A stretch of DNA of 64,000 nucleotides from Clostridium_AD sp050717515 (GTDB lineage Bacteria; Bacillota; Clostridia; Clostridiales; Clostridiaceae), in contig NZ_JBOITL010000022.1 in the NCBI RefSeq assembly GCF_050717515.1, positions 1 through 64,000 of the forward strand. Reading direction: 5' to 3'. Shown here one piece after another: positions 27,688 through 36,545 of this stretch (its first letter is position 1; each line of letters begins with the position of its first letter). Under the pieces are notes generated by a model. It saw nothing but the letters and a program-made list of their open reading frames with translations. It was not told where the DNA came from and searched no databases. A program made the position numbers and the translations under genes.

Positions 27688-28353
27688 CTATACCTTAAAC
27701 TCTACTCTATCTAACCTTGCAATTACTTTAATATCTGTATGTTTAACGGTGTCCGTTCTTATAGAGCTTCTATTGCTTAGAAGCAATATTTTATTAGCCT
27801 CCAGTTTTTTTATTTGTCTTAATACTCTTTCTCCATTATAATCAACTAGTGAAATAGAGTTATTTTCTATTTCATGTGTCAAATGAGCAAAAGCAATATC
27901 TCCCTTGCAAATTCTAAACCCACTCATATCGTCATTCTCTATTTCTAAAAACAATACTTTATCTTGAGCATAGCCGTCTACTTTATTAGATATTATAGGC
28001 ATTTGTTTTATACCTATAGCTTTTGCTAAATCATATTTATAAATGGCAACATCTTTTAAAACTGAGTTAAATGCATCGTTCCACACCTCTTGTACTTTTT
28101 CCGTACTCGGTCTTTCAAATTTAGGTTTTCTTTCCTCCACATAGGCATCAGCTTGAAAGGATACAGAAGTATCTTCAATTTCTTCTCCTAAAATCTTAGA
28201 TATTTTTTCTAGAAATTTTTCATTTATAACTTTTTTGCCCAATTCTACTTCATTAATAAAACTTTCAGATACTCCAATTTTCTTACCTAATTGCTTTTGA
28301 GTTATTGCTTTTGCCTCTCTCACTTGTTTAATCTTATCTCCTACCCTGCTCAT
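27688..28353 (-). CDS. XRE regulator with LexA/S24-like C-terminal domain
   Basis: A 221-aa repressor-like protein. An N-terminal XRE helix-turn-helix (ITQKQLGKKIGVSESFINEVELGK, about 17-42) is joined by a linker to a C-terminal S24/LexA-type fold (about 115-215). In that fold the usual catalytic Ser position (GDSM in LexA) reads NDDM, and the Lys position (VKR) reads VLR. Self-cleavage is therefore unlikely and the domain probably only dimerises or binds a signal. The start at 28353 (MSRVGDK) follows GGCGGAG. It is monocistronic; targets are unknown. Confidence 0.82.
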   Translation of the reverse strand: MSRVGDKIKQVREAKAITQKQLGKKIGVSESFINEVELGKKVINEKFLEKISKILGEEIEDTSVSFQADAYVEERKPKFERPSTEKVQEVWNDAFNSVLKDVAIYKYDLAKAIGIKQMPIISNKVDGYAQDKVLFLEIENDDMSGFRICKGDIAFAHLTHEIENNSISLVDYNGERVLRQIKKLEANKILLLSNRSSIRTDTVKHTDIKVIARLDRVEFKV

Positions 28354-28520
28354 AATTCTCCGCCTTTCCAATTGAATAATTATTTTTAAAACATTTCTAA
28401 ATATTCCAGTTATGTGGAAGTATACACCATTTTAAGTCCATATAAAAGCCTTTATTACATTTTAGCACAAAATATAAATCTTCTACATATAGCAGAAGAT
28501 TTATATTTCCATGTATCCTA

Positions 28521-28895
28521 TTACCTTTCCCTGTAAGCTTCTCTTTCTTCCATCAAGTGCTGCAAAAGATACCTAAGGGTCCATTTTATAGATCTTGGTG
28601 TTACAGCGGCTAGTATAGTCTGAGGGTTTTTAACTTCTTTTATGCTATCAATTAGATCATATAGCTGCTTATCTTGATAGTTGTGAAATAAAAGTAATTG
28701 TTCATGGGGTAATTCAATATTACTTTCCTTAGCTTCTATGTTACATAATATTTCTTTAATTGTTAGTTCACCCATGTTTTTCTCAATTACTTTGCAAGGT
28801 AATATACCTTGTTTTGATAGTACACTATTAAGTTTTTCTTTTTCCATGTCAGTTAATCCATATGCAAGGATAAGTCTTTCATTAATAATCTCCAC
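28521..28895 (-). CDS. DUF3783-family protein
   Basis: A 124-aa soluble protein. The C-terminal pattern NPQTILAAVTPRSIKWTLRYLLQHLMEEREAY is that of DUF3783, a small family common in Clostridia. The N-terminal half (RLILAYGLTDMEKEKLNSVL) is a compact alpha/beta segment. No biochemical function is known. It lies between cyclophilin and the XRE/S24 gene, all on the minus strand but with gaps that suggest separate units. Confidence 0.8.
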   Translation of the reverse strand: MEIINERLILAYGLTDMEKEKLNSVLSKQGILPCKVIEKNMGELTIKEILCNIEAKESNIELPHEQLLLFHNYQDKQLYDLIDSIKEVKNPQTILAAVTPRSIKWTLRYLLQHLMEEREAYRER

Positions 28896-28955
28896 ACTAT
28901 CTTCCCCCCTGTATACAATTTGTTATTTTTTTAGAATTAGACGTCTATAATTTTA

Positions 28956-29471
28956 TTACATTTTTTGTGGTTCACTGTACGTAGCGTCAAATGTTTCAAC
29001 GCTCATACTTTTGATTTTTTGCTCTTGCTTTGGTTTATCTCTAAAATCTCTTTCTACCTTAGCTATTTCTAAAGCATGTTCCATACCCTCAATCACTTTA
29101 CCAAAACCTGCATAACTTCCATCTAAATGAGGAGAATTAGCTACCATAAGAAAAAACTGGCTTCCTGCTGAATCTGAATCATTAGATCTAGCCATTGATA
29201 AAACACCAGTTGAATGTTTTAAATCATTTTTAAATTTATTAGAAGAAAACTCTCCTTTTATTGAATATCCTGGTCCGCCAACTCCTGTTCCTTCAGGGCA
29301 TCCACCTTGAATCATAAAACCTGGAATTACTCTATGAAAACTGATTCCGTTGTAAAATCCCTTGTTAATAAGACTAATAAAATTATTTACTGTGTTGGGT
29401 GCAACCTCTGGGTATAATTCTGCCTTTATGATATTGCCATTTTCCATATTAATTGTTACTATTGGATTCAT
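28956..29471 (-). CDS. Peptidyl-prolyl cis-trans isomerase (cyclophilin type)
   Basis: A 171-aa cytosolic protein-folding enzyme that isomerises Xaa-Pro bonds. Cyclophilin landmarks are NFISLINKGFYNGISFHRVIPGFMIQGG with the catalytic Arg, VLSMARSNDSDSAGSQFFLMVANSPHLDGSYAGFGKV and the C-terminal strand. The length is normal for bacterial PpiB-like proteins. There is no signal peptide, so it acts in the cytosol. AGGAGAG precedes the ATG. Confidence 0.95.
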   Translation of the reverse strand: MNPIVTINMENGNIIKAELYPEVAPNTVNNFISLINKGFYNGISFHRVIPGFMIQGGCPEGTGVGGPGYSIKGEFSSNKFKNDLKHSTGVLSMARSNDSDSAGSQFFLMVANSPHLDGSYAGFGKVIEGMEHALEIAKVERDFRDKPKQEQKIKSMSVETFDATYSEPQKM

Positions 29472-29548
29472 ATATTTATCTCTCCTTTTATTATGTATTC
29501 ATTATAAATTATATCACATTTTATATTATTTACTATTTTTTATAATTT

Positions 29549-29602
29549 AAGCACCTAAAAAAATTACTCGCAAATCATCCTAATAATTTTTTTTAGGCGC
29601 TT
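29549..29602 (-). terminator. Terminator of the 146-aa gene
   Basis: On the minus strand AAAGCGCCTAAAAAAAATT pairs with AATTTTTTTAGGTGCTT around a 19-nt loop, with a T-rich tail. Confidence 0.75.
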
Positions 29603-29616
29603 TAACCAATAATGCT

Positions 29617-30057
29617 CTAAATAACTTGTTGCCCCAGGCTTATTTTCAAAAACATCTTTTCTTGAGGTTCCTCGAGTTTTATATGAATATTTCCTCCTGG
29701 AAGTATTATTAGAAAATGTTCCTCTAGCATATCTATCTCTCGATTTTTATCAATATTAACTATATCTATTTCTAAATTACCAGAAGCTTCTGCTCTATCA
29801 TATTCATAGCCAACATTTAAACTACCGAATCTAGTTATATCTTCTAACTGTTTATCCTCACTTGCAATGATTAAATGTGCAATATTTTTATTTTCTTCAG
29901 ATTTACATACTAGATGATTTATAACACATAAACAATTACTTTGCACTGGATTATTAATTATTATACAATTGATTTTTTTTCTTTCTTCAATCTTCATATT
30001 AAATATATCATGACCTATGTGATGTTCATTGTTTTTTTCTAATTTGAATACTCTCAT
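29617..30057 (-). CDS. Hypothetical protein, 146 aa
   Basis: A soluble protein with no signal peptide or membrane helix. It alternates hydrophobic beta-like strands (INCIIINNPV, IAHLIIASED, NLEIDIVNI, EHFLIILPGGNIHIKL), suggesting a beta-sandwich or cupin-like fold; this is only an impression. I do not recognise the family. A GGTGATG site precedes the ATG at 30057. It ends at its own terminator, so it is probably monocistronic. Confidence 0.7.
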   Translation of the reverse strand: MRVFKLEKNNEHHIGHDIFNMKIEERKKINCIIINNPVQSNCLCVINHLVCKSEENKNIAHLIIASEDKQLEDITRFGSLNVGYEYDRAEASGNLEIDIVNIDKNREIDMLEEHFLIILPGGNIHIKLEEPQEKMFLKISLGQQVI

Positions 30058-30107
30058 TTCTTCATCACCTTATTTCTGATGTTATTTCATATAAGGCAAA
30101 AACAAAC

Positions 30108-30149
30108 AAATAACAAGTCGGTATACTAGTATAAATTGACTTGTTATTT
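30108..30149 (-). terminator. Terminator of murI
   Basis: AAATAACAAGTC pairs with GACTTGTTATTT around a loop containing TATACTAGTATA. A T-rich tail follows on the minus strand. Confidence 0.75.
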
Positions 30150-30249
30150 ATTTTCATGTGCCATAATTTAGTGTATTCACCTAGTAGTGATGTTGCTATA
30201 CTTAATTTAGTTTTAGACTATTTTTACATGTATCCACATTAAAATGTAT

Positions 30250-31059
30250 TTATGATTTTAATAATTTATAACTTAAATCTATCATGCTACTATTTATATC
30301 AGAACCGCTACTTGTGGCTGAACTGGTATTTATCGCAGAATTATATATAGTTACACTCCCCTTTGTTTTCTTTTCATTTAACATATTATTAAGAATAAGC
30401 TGCCTTTTTAGTTGATTTACCGTGCCTATGCTTCCATCAATTATAATTGTTTTTTCTCCAACTATTTTACTTAATTCCTTTTTTATAAATGGATAATGAG
30501 TGCATCCAAGTACTATAGATGCAATGTCTATTCCTACGAACTCTTTTAACTTATCCCTTAAATAACTTTGGATTTGATCTCCTTCTATAATTCCATTTTC
30601 TATTAGCTCAACAAGACCTGCACAAGGAAGAGATATCATATTCACTTCTTTTTTATATTGCTCCATTAAATTACTAAACTTCTTTTCAGAAAGTGTCATT
30701 GGAGTAGCCATAATAATTATACTTTTACCCATACTTATTTCTACAGCAGGCTTTAGTGCAGGCTCTATACCAATTATAGGTATGTCCTTATATTTCCCTC
30801 GAAGATCATCTATAGCTGCACTAGTGGCAGTATTACAAGCAATTACTATTACTTTTACCCCTTTGTCCAAAAGAAAATCTACTGCATTAAAGGTTAATTT
30901 TTTAACTTCATTTACATCCTTAGTTCCATAAGGCGCATTTGATGAATCTCCGAAATACACAAAATCTTCATTTGGAAGTATTTTTAAGGATTCCTTTAAC
31001 ACGCTTATCCCACCAACCCCTGAGTCAAAAAAACCTATTGGTCTTTCTTTATTATTCAC
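30250..31059 (-). CDS. murI: Glutamate racemase
   Basis: Converts L- to D-glutamate for peptidoglycan synthesis in the cytosol. The 269-aa protein has the two catalytic cysteines, Cys75 (ACNTATSA) and Cys186 (GCTHYP), and the N-terminal IGFFDSGVGGISV motif. The start is GTG at 31059, preceded by GGTGGTGATAAT. A short Ser/Thr-rich stretch near the C-terminus (NTSSATSSGSDINSS) is a small extension compared with Bacillus MurI. Confidence 0.96.
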   Translation of the reverse strand: MNNKERPIGFFDSGVGGISVLKESLKILPNEDFVYFGDSSNAPYGTKDVNEVKKLTFNAVDFLLDKGVKVIVIACNTATSAAIDDLRGKYKDIPIIGIEPALKPAVEISMGKSIIIMATPMTLSEKKFSNLMEQYKKEVNMISLPCAGLVELIENGIIEGDQIQSYLRDKLKEFVGIDIASIVLGCTHYPFIKKELSKIVGEKTIIIDGSIGTVNQLKRQLILNNMLNEKKTKGSVTIYNSAINTSSATSSGSDINSSMIDLSYKLLKS

Positions 31060-31223
31060 ATTATCACCACCATATTAAGATTATAAATTGTACATTTAAT
31101 TTATAAAACAGAAGCTATATATTACCCTAACCAAATTTTTAAGTCACATATATACATCCCATTAAATAATATATTATTAAGTCTATCCATTTAGTTAAAT
31201 AATAACATAAAGGAGAGAATATT

Positions 31224-31520
31224 ATGCATTCGTCACCTAAAATAAACAAAATAAAAGATTCAATTAGCAATAGTTTTGATATTATCTCAAACAAGTCTGA
31301 AAATCTTATTGAAATATCTAAACTTAAATATAAAATTCATTCGCAGGAAAATAGTATGGAGGATCTCTACAAAGATATGGGAAAAGAATTATACACAATT
31401 TTTAAAAATAACAAACACATTGACGATTCCCTAATAGATTATTGTAATACCTTAAAGAAAATAGAAACCCGTATAAAAACCCTTGAAAAGGAACTCCATA
31501 AAATTGATAATAAAAAATAG
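31224..31520 (+). CDS. Small coiled-coil protein, 98 aa
   Basis: A highly charged, largely helical protein. Residues about 30-95 show heptad-like spacing (LYKDMGKELYTIF, LKKIETRIKTLEKELHKI), suggesting a coiled coil. It has no membrane helix or Cys. AAGGAGAG lies before the ATG, and a terminator follows the stop, so it is a real monocistronic gene. The family is not recognised. Confidence 0.7.
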   Translation: MHSSPKINKIKDSISNSFDIISNKSENLIEISKLKYKIHSQENSMEDLYKDMGKELYTIFKNNKHIDDSLIDYCNTLKKIETRIKTLEKELHKIDNKK

Positions 31521-31530
31521 TAACTTTCTA

Positions 31531-31580
31531 TAATAGAAAAAATAGCAACAATCATACGTTACTATTTTTTCTATTTTTTT
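31531..31580. terminator. Terminator between convergent genes
   Basis: AGAAAAAATAG plus AAC pairs with GTT plus CTATTTTTTCT, followed by seven T residues. It ends the coiled-coil gene on the plus strand and may also serve the MATE gene. Confidence 0.75.
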
Positions 31581-31589
31581 GAATGTGTC

Positions 31590-32963
31590 CTATATAACTA
31601 CTTCATTATCCTCACCATGCAATTTATTTAAATGCTTAATTTCTACAAATAAGAATATTGCTGTTAAAATTGATGCTAATGCATCGGAGATAGGCCCTGA
31701 CATCCATACACCCTTTAATTCAAAGAACCTTGGCAGTATAAGTAATAATGGTATAAGAATTATTACTTGCCTACTTAAGCCTAAAAATATGGATATTTTA
31801 GCTTTACCTATAGCTTGAAAATAGTTAGAACTAACTATTTGAAATCCTATTATAGGCAACATAAGCAGGTAAATTCTAATACCATGAATACCTGTTGCTA
31901 TTAGCTCCGGATCATTATTAAATATGCTTATAAGTTGTTTCGGAAATAACTGTATGATTATAAATCCACTTGTCGTAATGATTGTAGCTGATAATATAGC
32001 CAGTTTTAAAGCCTGCTTTACACGATTATACTTTTTCGCTCCATAGTTATAGCCAATAATTGGTTGCGATCCTTGGTTTATTCCAAAAATCGGCATTAGC
32101 ACCATCATTACTATACTCATAATGACTCCCATAGCCCCTAACGCTGAATCACCACCATATTTAACCAAACTTCTATTAGAAATAATAGTTACTACACTTG
32201 CCGCTATTTGCATGGAAAATGGAGACATACCTATAGCAAAAATGCCCATTACAACCTTAAAATCTAGTTTCAAATTTTTCAAACGTATTTTTAATACACT
32301 ACTGCCACCAAAGAAATAGTATAATACCCATATAGTATTTGCAGTTTGAGAAATAACAGTTGCTATAGCTGCTCCTCTAGTTCCCATATGAAAAACAAAA
32401 ATAAAAATAGGGTCTAAAATTGTATTTAATATTCCACCAATTAACATGGTAAACATAGCCACTCGTGGATTTCCTTCAGATCGTATAGTATTATTCAATC
32501 CAAAACCTATGTTTTGGAAAATTACACCGATAAGTATTACTGTTATGTACTCCTTGGCATAAGGTAAGGTCTCACTACTAGCTCCAAATTTTAGTAACAT
32601 GGGTTCTAAAAATATAAGCCCTAAAGCAGTTACTATAAGTGAGGTTATAATAATGAGGGTAAAGGCATTTCCTAAAATATGTTCCGCCTCTTCTTTTTTT
32701 TGTTGCCCAAGCTTTATAGATATAAGTGCAGCAGTTCCAATTCCTACTAGCATTCCAAAAGCCATAATTATAGTAGAAATGGGAAACGTAACTGTCACTC
32801 CTGTTAGGGCAAGTTTTCCTACGCCTCCCCCTATATGTCCTATAAATATTCTATCTACAACATTATATAGTGCATTAACTAGCATGCCTACGATGGCTGG
32901 AATAGAAAACTTCATAAGTAGCTTGCCTATATTTTCTTCCCCTAATTGTTTTGATTTATCCAA
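31590..32963 (-). CDS. MATE-family efflux transporter
   Basis: A 457-aa cation-coupled multidrug exporter with twelve membrane helices in two homologous halves. The N-terminal half opens with GKLLMKFSIPAIVGMLVNALYNVVDRIFIG, and the second half contains FGINQGSQPIIGYNYGAKKYNRV, both standard MatE landmarks. The start is TTG, preceded by AGGAGGAG. The substrate is unknown. It is monocistronic. Confidence 0.93.
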   Translation of the reverse strand: MDKSKQLGEENIGKLLMKFSIPAIVGMLVNALYNVVDRIFIGHIGGGVGKLALTGVTVTFPISTIIMAFGMLVGIGTAALISIKLGQQKKEEAEHILGNAFTLIIITSLIVTALGLIFLEPMLLKFGASSETLPYAKEYITVILIGVIFQNIGFGLNNTIRSEGNPRVAMFTMLIGGILNTILDPIFIFVFHMGTRGAAIATVISQTANTIWVLYYFFGGSSVLKIRLKNLKLDFKVVMGIFAIGMSPFSMQIAASVVTIISNRSLVKYGGDSALGAMGVIMSIVMMVLMPIFGINQGSQPIIGYNYGAKKYNRVKQALKLAILSATIITTSGFIIIQLFPKQLISIFNNDPELIATGIHGIRIYLLMLPIIGFQIVSSNYFQAIGKAKISIFLGLSRQVIILIPLLLILPRFFELKGVWMSGPISDALASILTAIFLFVEIKHLNKLHGEDNEVVI

Positions 32964-33025
32964 CTAATCTCCTCCTTGTATATTTAACTCTATAAGTTTA
33001 TCACAAAAACCATGATTAATACAAA

Positions 33026-33071
33026 AAAAGCCTATATTATTACAAATACATTAGTCATAATATAGGCTTTT
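33026..33071 (-). terminator. Terminator of the 178-aa gene
   Basis: AAAAGCCTATATTAT pairs with ATAATATAGGCTTTT around a 16-nt loop. Confidence 0.8.
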
Positions 33072-33143
33072 AAACCTACTAAAGAATATAAATTATGAAA
33101 CAAAAAATACCAACATTACGTTAACTCCTATATTGGTTATCAT

Positions 33144-33680
33144 TTATTTATTTATTAATTCCTTTAACTTTTCTTCTATGTATTCATTAAGTTCAATTTC
33201 TCCGATATATGTTTTGCCCTCTACAAAATCAGGCCTTACTCTAAAGAAATTAATCACTAATTTATTTTCTGTAATTATATACTCATCTGAATGCAATGGT
33301 GAAAATATAACCTCTAATTCATCATATTTATTAGCACCTGCAAGTTGCGCCAGGTTTCCTACTAGATTATCTAAGTTAAGTTTCTTTACTGGAGACGCCA
33401 TAGCATTTGTATATTCGAAATCCTCCATCATCCACATGTTATTGTTCCAAAATTTTAGCTCCTTTTTATTTCCAGAAAAAGGCTCCCTATTCTTTATTGC
33501 ACTTAAAGCTCTTCTTACTGATTCCCCATTAAATTCCTCATCATAGGCACAGGTTAAACCTGGCATCTCAGCTACATCGTAGAAAAATTTTTCTGCTACA
33601 TTTTCTTTTTCACTTGCAGCCATCCAAAAATAAAGCATGGCCTCTACTGCTTCTAAATTCACTTTAATTCTTTGTAACAT
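33144..33680 (-). CDS. Hypothetical protein, 178 aa
   Basis: A soluble, acidic protein. The first part is helical and rich in Glu (NLEAVEAMLYFWMAASEKENVAEKFFYDVAEMPG). The middle holds GESVRRALSAIKNREPFSG and FWNNNMWMMEDFEYTN. It resembles an uncharacterised family that I associate with the name TDE2712, a weak match from memory. GGGAG precedes the ATG. No function can be given; it ends at its own terminator. Confidence 0.7.
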   Translation of the reverse strand: MLQRIKVNLEAVEAMLYFWMAASEKENVAEKFFYDVAEMPGLTCAYDEEFNGESVRRALSAIKNREPFSGNKKELKFWNNNMWMMEDFEYTNAMASPVKKLNLDNLVGNLAQLAGANKYDELEVIFSPLHSDEYIITENKLVINFFRVRPDFVEGKTYIGEIELNEYIEEKLKELINK

Positions 33681-33794
33681 TTCATTTCTCCCTTCAATAT
33701 CAGACTTCTAGTAAATAAATTATTTGTTTTATTAAAACTACTCATATATAATATTTCTACACTTAAGTCTAAAACCCTTTGGATAAGATAAAAT

Positions 33795-34076
33795 TTATAA
33801 AATTTCCATCTCTACTTTTTCCACAATAGCTTCTGTATTGTCTTCTATAAAGTCCAACACATTTTGTATCATACTACTGGCATGTCTTGAATCATTACTA
33901 ACACAGGCAATCCCAATTACAATAGATTGATGTAAATCTTGATTTTCAACCTCAGCTATAGAAACATTATACTTGTTTTTCACTTTGGCTATGGTGCTTT
34001 TTAGTATCATTCTTTTTTCCTTTAAGGAATGAACCCAATTTGCATATAAATATATTTTACCTGTACCTATAATCAT
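33795..34076 (-). CDS. DUF503-family protein (YlxP-like)
   Basis: A 93-aa soluble protein matching the YlxP/DUF503 pattern, with LYANWVHSLKEKRMILKSTIAKVKNKYNVSIAEVENQDLHQS and VLDFIED near the end. The family is usually found beside rbfA and infB but is free-standing here. Its biochemical role is unknown. The ATG has only a weak AAAGGAA site. Confidence 0.85.
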   Translation of the reverse strand: MIIGTGKIYLYANWVHSLKEKRMILKSTIAKVKNKYNVSIAEVENQDLHQSIVIGIACVSNDSRHASSMIQNVLDFIEDNTEAIVEKVEMEIL

Positions 34077-34155
34077 AATCTTGTTCCTTTCTATTTATTG
34101 TAGCACTAATTTTACTCTCTATACTTAATTATGCCCCAAAAGTATTTTCTTCTTC

Positions 34156-35601
34156 CTACAATTTGATTATAAATTTGCAACCTTTATCTATGTCCTGCAC
34201 TAAACATATATTTCCACCGTGCTTTTCAATTATGGACTTTGATATTGCAAGCCCAAGCCCTGTACCACCATTCTTGGAATTTCTTGTAGCATCTACTCTA
34301 ACAAAAGGATCAAAAATATTCCTGGCAAATTCTTTAGGTATTCCTATTCCGTCATCTTCAATAATAATTACGGCCTTTCCGTCAGCCATTAAAAATTTGA
34401 TACTAATAGTAACGCCTGGATTATTATATTTAATACTATTTAGTATAATATTACTTAAGGCTCTATCTAAGTTTTTTCTGTCAAATAAAAACTCTACTTC
34501 ATCTTCTGCAATATCAAATTGATATTGCACACCCTTTTGCTCCATCACGGGGACATAGCCTGCAATAAGTTCTCTTAAAAATTCACCTATATCATGCCTG
34601 GCCATATCTAATTTATATTCCGTACTTTCAACACGTGAAAACTCAAAAAGATCTTGAATTAAGTCATTTGCTCGTCTACTATTATTGTTAATAACTTTTA
34701 ATAACTTGTTTTTATCTTCTTGTAAAATATCATTATTTTCTAGTAAAAATTCTGAATACCCCAATATACTAGTTAACGGATTTTTTAAATCATGCGATAT
34801 GTTAAGAATCATTCTTTTCCTGTTATTCTCTGCTTTTTTCTTTAATAATTTTTCTTGTTGTATTTTTTCTGCCATTAGATTAAAAGCATCCTTTAATTGT
34901 CCTATTTCATTTAAAGAATTAATTTCAACCCTCGCTGAATATTCGCCATCTTTCAGTGTATTAACTCCTTCTAAAAGTTTTTTTAGGGGTTTAACAAAAA
35001 TCCTTGATGTAAGCTTAGAATAAAGCACCATTGTAGATATTAAAAATATAACTATAATAAAAGGAAATATTCTTAAAAAAGTTAGGCCACTCTTTTTATG
35101 TTTATTCGCGCCTTCTAGTTGTTCTTTATGTTCAAGTCCCCAGGTATAGGTATCAAAAATACTGTTAGGCATAGCTGTAATTAAAATAAAGTCTTCCTTC
35201 TCCCCATGTTTACTAGTATAAAAATAGCCATCCTTTAAATTATTAGTAATCATCTCTTGATAATATTGCGGTGAGTATTTAAATCCTGCTTTATGATTGC
35301 TTCCATTTTCCATAACAATGACTAGGTTTTTATCAAGCACTTCAACATAGCCCTTATACTTTATAAAATTTGAAACATTAATATCCTTATAATTTTCCTT
35401 TATAATATATAAGGCTTTAGTATTATCTTTCGCTGTTCCCACATAATTAATAGAAAAATAAAACAATAAAGCTCCCATGGTTAGAAGAAATATTCCAATT
35501 AAAATAATCAAAAATAGGATATAATTTTTAAATAGTTGAGTCTCCATTTTTTTGCTTTTAAAGTATGTGGCTACTTTTTTTATTTTTTTTCTATTAATCA
35601 T
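34156..35601 (-). CDS. Sensor histidine kinase with HAMP domain
   Basis: A 481-aa two-helix membrane kinase. Membrane segments at about 25-50 and 175-195 flank an extracellular sensor of about 125 residues. A HAMP linker (about 197-250) follows, then the dimerisation domain with NISHDLKNPLTSILGYSEFLL and the catalytic domain with N-, G1- and G2-boxes (RALSNIILNSIKYN, IIEDDGIGIP, GTGLGLAIS). It overlaps the upstream response-regulator gene by 8 bp. The signal is unknown; the family often senses cell-envelope stress. Confidence 0.93.
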   Translation of the reverse strand: MINRKKIKKVATYFKSKKMETQLFKNYILFLIILIGIFLLTMGALLFYFSINYVGTAKDNTKALYIIKENYKDINVSNFIKYKGYVEVLDKNLVIVMENGSNHKAGFKYSPQYYQEMITNNLKDGYFYTSKHGEKEDFILITAMPNSIFDTYTWGLEHKEQLEGANKHKKSGLTFLRIFPFIIVIFLISTMVLYSKLTSRIFVKPLKKLLEGVNTLKDGEYSARVEINSLNEIGQLKDAFNLMAEKIQQEKLLKKKAENNRKRMILNISHDLKNPLTSILGYSEFLLENNDILQEDKNKLLKVINNNSRRANDLIQDLFEFSRVESTEYKLDMARHDIGEFLRELIAGYVPVMEQKGVQYQFDIAEDEVEFLFDRKNLDRALSNIILNSIKYNNPGVTISIKFLMADGKAVIIIEDDGIGIPKEFARNIFDPFVRVDATRNSKNGGTGLGLAISKSIIEKHGGNICLVQDIDKGCKFIIKL

Positions 35602-36289
35602 GGTGTTGCTCCATTTTATACCCTATGCCTCTTATAGTTTTTAAATATTTAGGATTCTTAGGATCATCTTCAATTTTCTCTCTAATATGGCTTATATGCA
35701 CCATAATAGTATTCGAATCTCCATAATATGGGCTTTCCCAAACTATTTCATATAGTTGCTTTTTAGTGTATACCTTTCCCGGATTCTCTAAAATAAACCC
35801 AAGTAGCCTATACTCCTTTGGATTTAAAGCTAGCTCTATATTGTTTTTATATATGCTACAACTTTCCTTGTCCAACCTTATCTCACCAATTATTATTACA
35901 GTTTTATGAGTTTTATTAGAATATTTATAATACCGCCTCAGTTGAGCTTGAACCCGTGCAATTATTTCAATAGGACTAAAAGGTTTTATAACATAATCAT
36001 CTGCACCTAGTCCAAGACCCAGGATTTTATCCGACTCTTCTTCTCTTGCTGTTATAAAAATTACAGGCATTTCGCTAGTTTCTCTAATCTTTTTTAAAAC
36101 CTTAAATCCATCAATTTTCGGAATCATAACGTCAAGTAGTGCAATATCTATATCTATATCTTTATTTTGAAATATATCTAAGGCTTGTACTCCATCTTCT
36201 GCTGTGAAAATCTTATATCCTTCTTTTGATAAATGAATCTCTAGCAATTCTCTTATATCCTGCTCATCTTCTACAATTAGAATATTCAT
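35594..36289 (-). CDS. OmpR-family response regulator
   Basis: A 231-aa DNA-binding regulator. The receiver domain has the acidic pocket (EDEQD), the phospho-acceptor Asp in IALLDVMIP, and ITARE/ADDYVIKPFSP. The C-terminal winged helix has LNPKEYRLLGFILENPGKVYTKKQLYEIVW and RGIGYKM. It forms a two-gene operon with the downstream kinase. Confidence 0.95.
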   Translation of the reverse strand: MNILIVEDEQDIRELLEIHLSKEGYKIFTAEDGVQALDIFQNKDIDIDIALLDVMIPKIDGFKVLKKIRETSEMPVIFITAREEESDKILGLGLGADDYVIKPFSPIEIIARVQAQLRRYYKYSNKTHKTVIIIGEIRLDKESCSIYKNNIELALNPKEYRLLGFILENPGKVYTKKQLYEIVWESPYYGDSNTIMVHISHIREKIEDDPKNPKYLKTIRGIGYKMEQHHD

Positions 36290-36408
36290 TATCTACGCCT
36301 CCCCCTAAGTCCTATATACATTGTAACTCGAAAGTGCCGGGAAAGTATATATTATTACAACTTCATTTCGCATCGCTGAGAAATTCTTAACTAATTTTAC
36401 TGAAAGAT

Positions 36409-36454
36409 GCTAAAAAGTGCAAACTCGCTAGCGCTCAAACATGCACTTTTCTTG
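36409..36454 (-). terminator. GC-centred hairpin with T tail
   Basis: On the minus strand AAAAGTGCA (36446-36454) pairs with TGCACTTTTT, enclosing a 20-nt segment with a GCGCTAGCG core. Five T residues end the stem. It lies about 45 bp beyond the pdp terminator and may be a second terminator or the end of an unannotated small RNA. Confidence 0.45.
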
Positions 36455-36489
36455 TCCGGCTAAAGATTGGAATATACTAAAAGAATATA

Positions 36490-36523
36490 AAATAAAAAAA
36501 TAGAAGGTATACAACCTTCTATT
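36490..36523 (-). terminator. Terminator of the lacI-deoC-pdp operon
   Basis: On the minus strand AATAGAAGGT pairs with ACCTTCTATT around a 5-nt loop, followed by a T run. Confidence 0.85.
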
Positions 36524-36545
36524 CACTGCTTTCTAGAACATTTAA

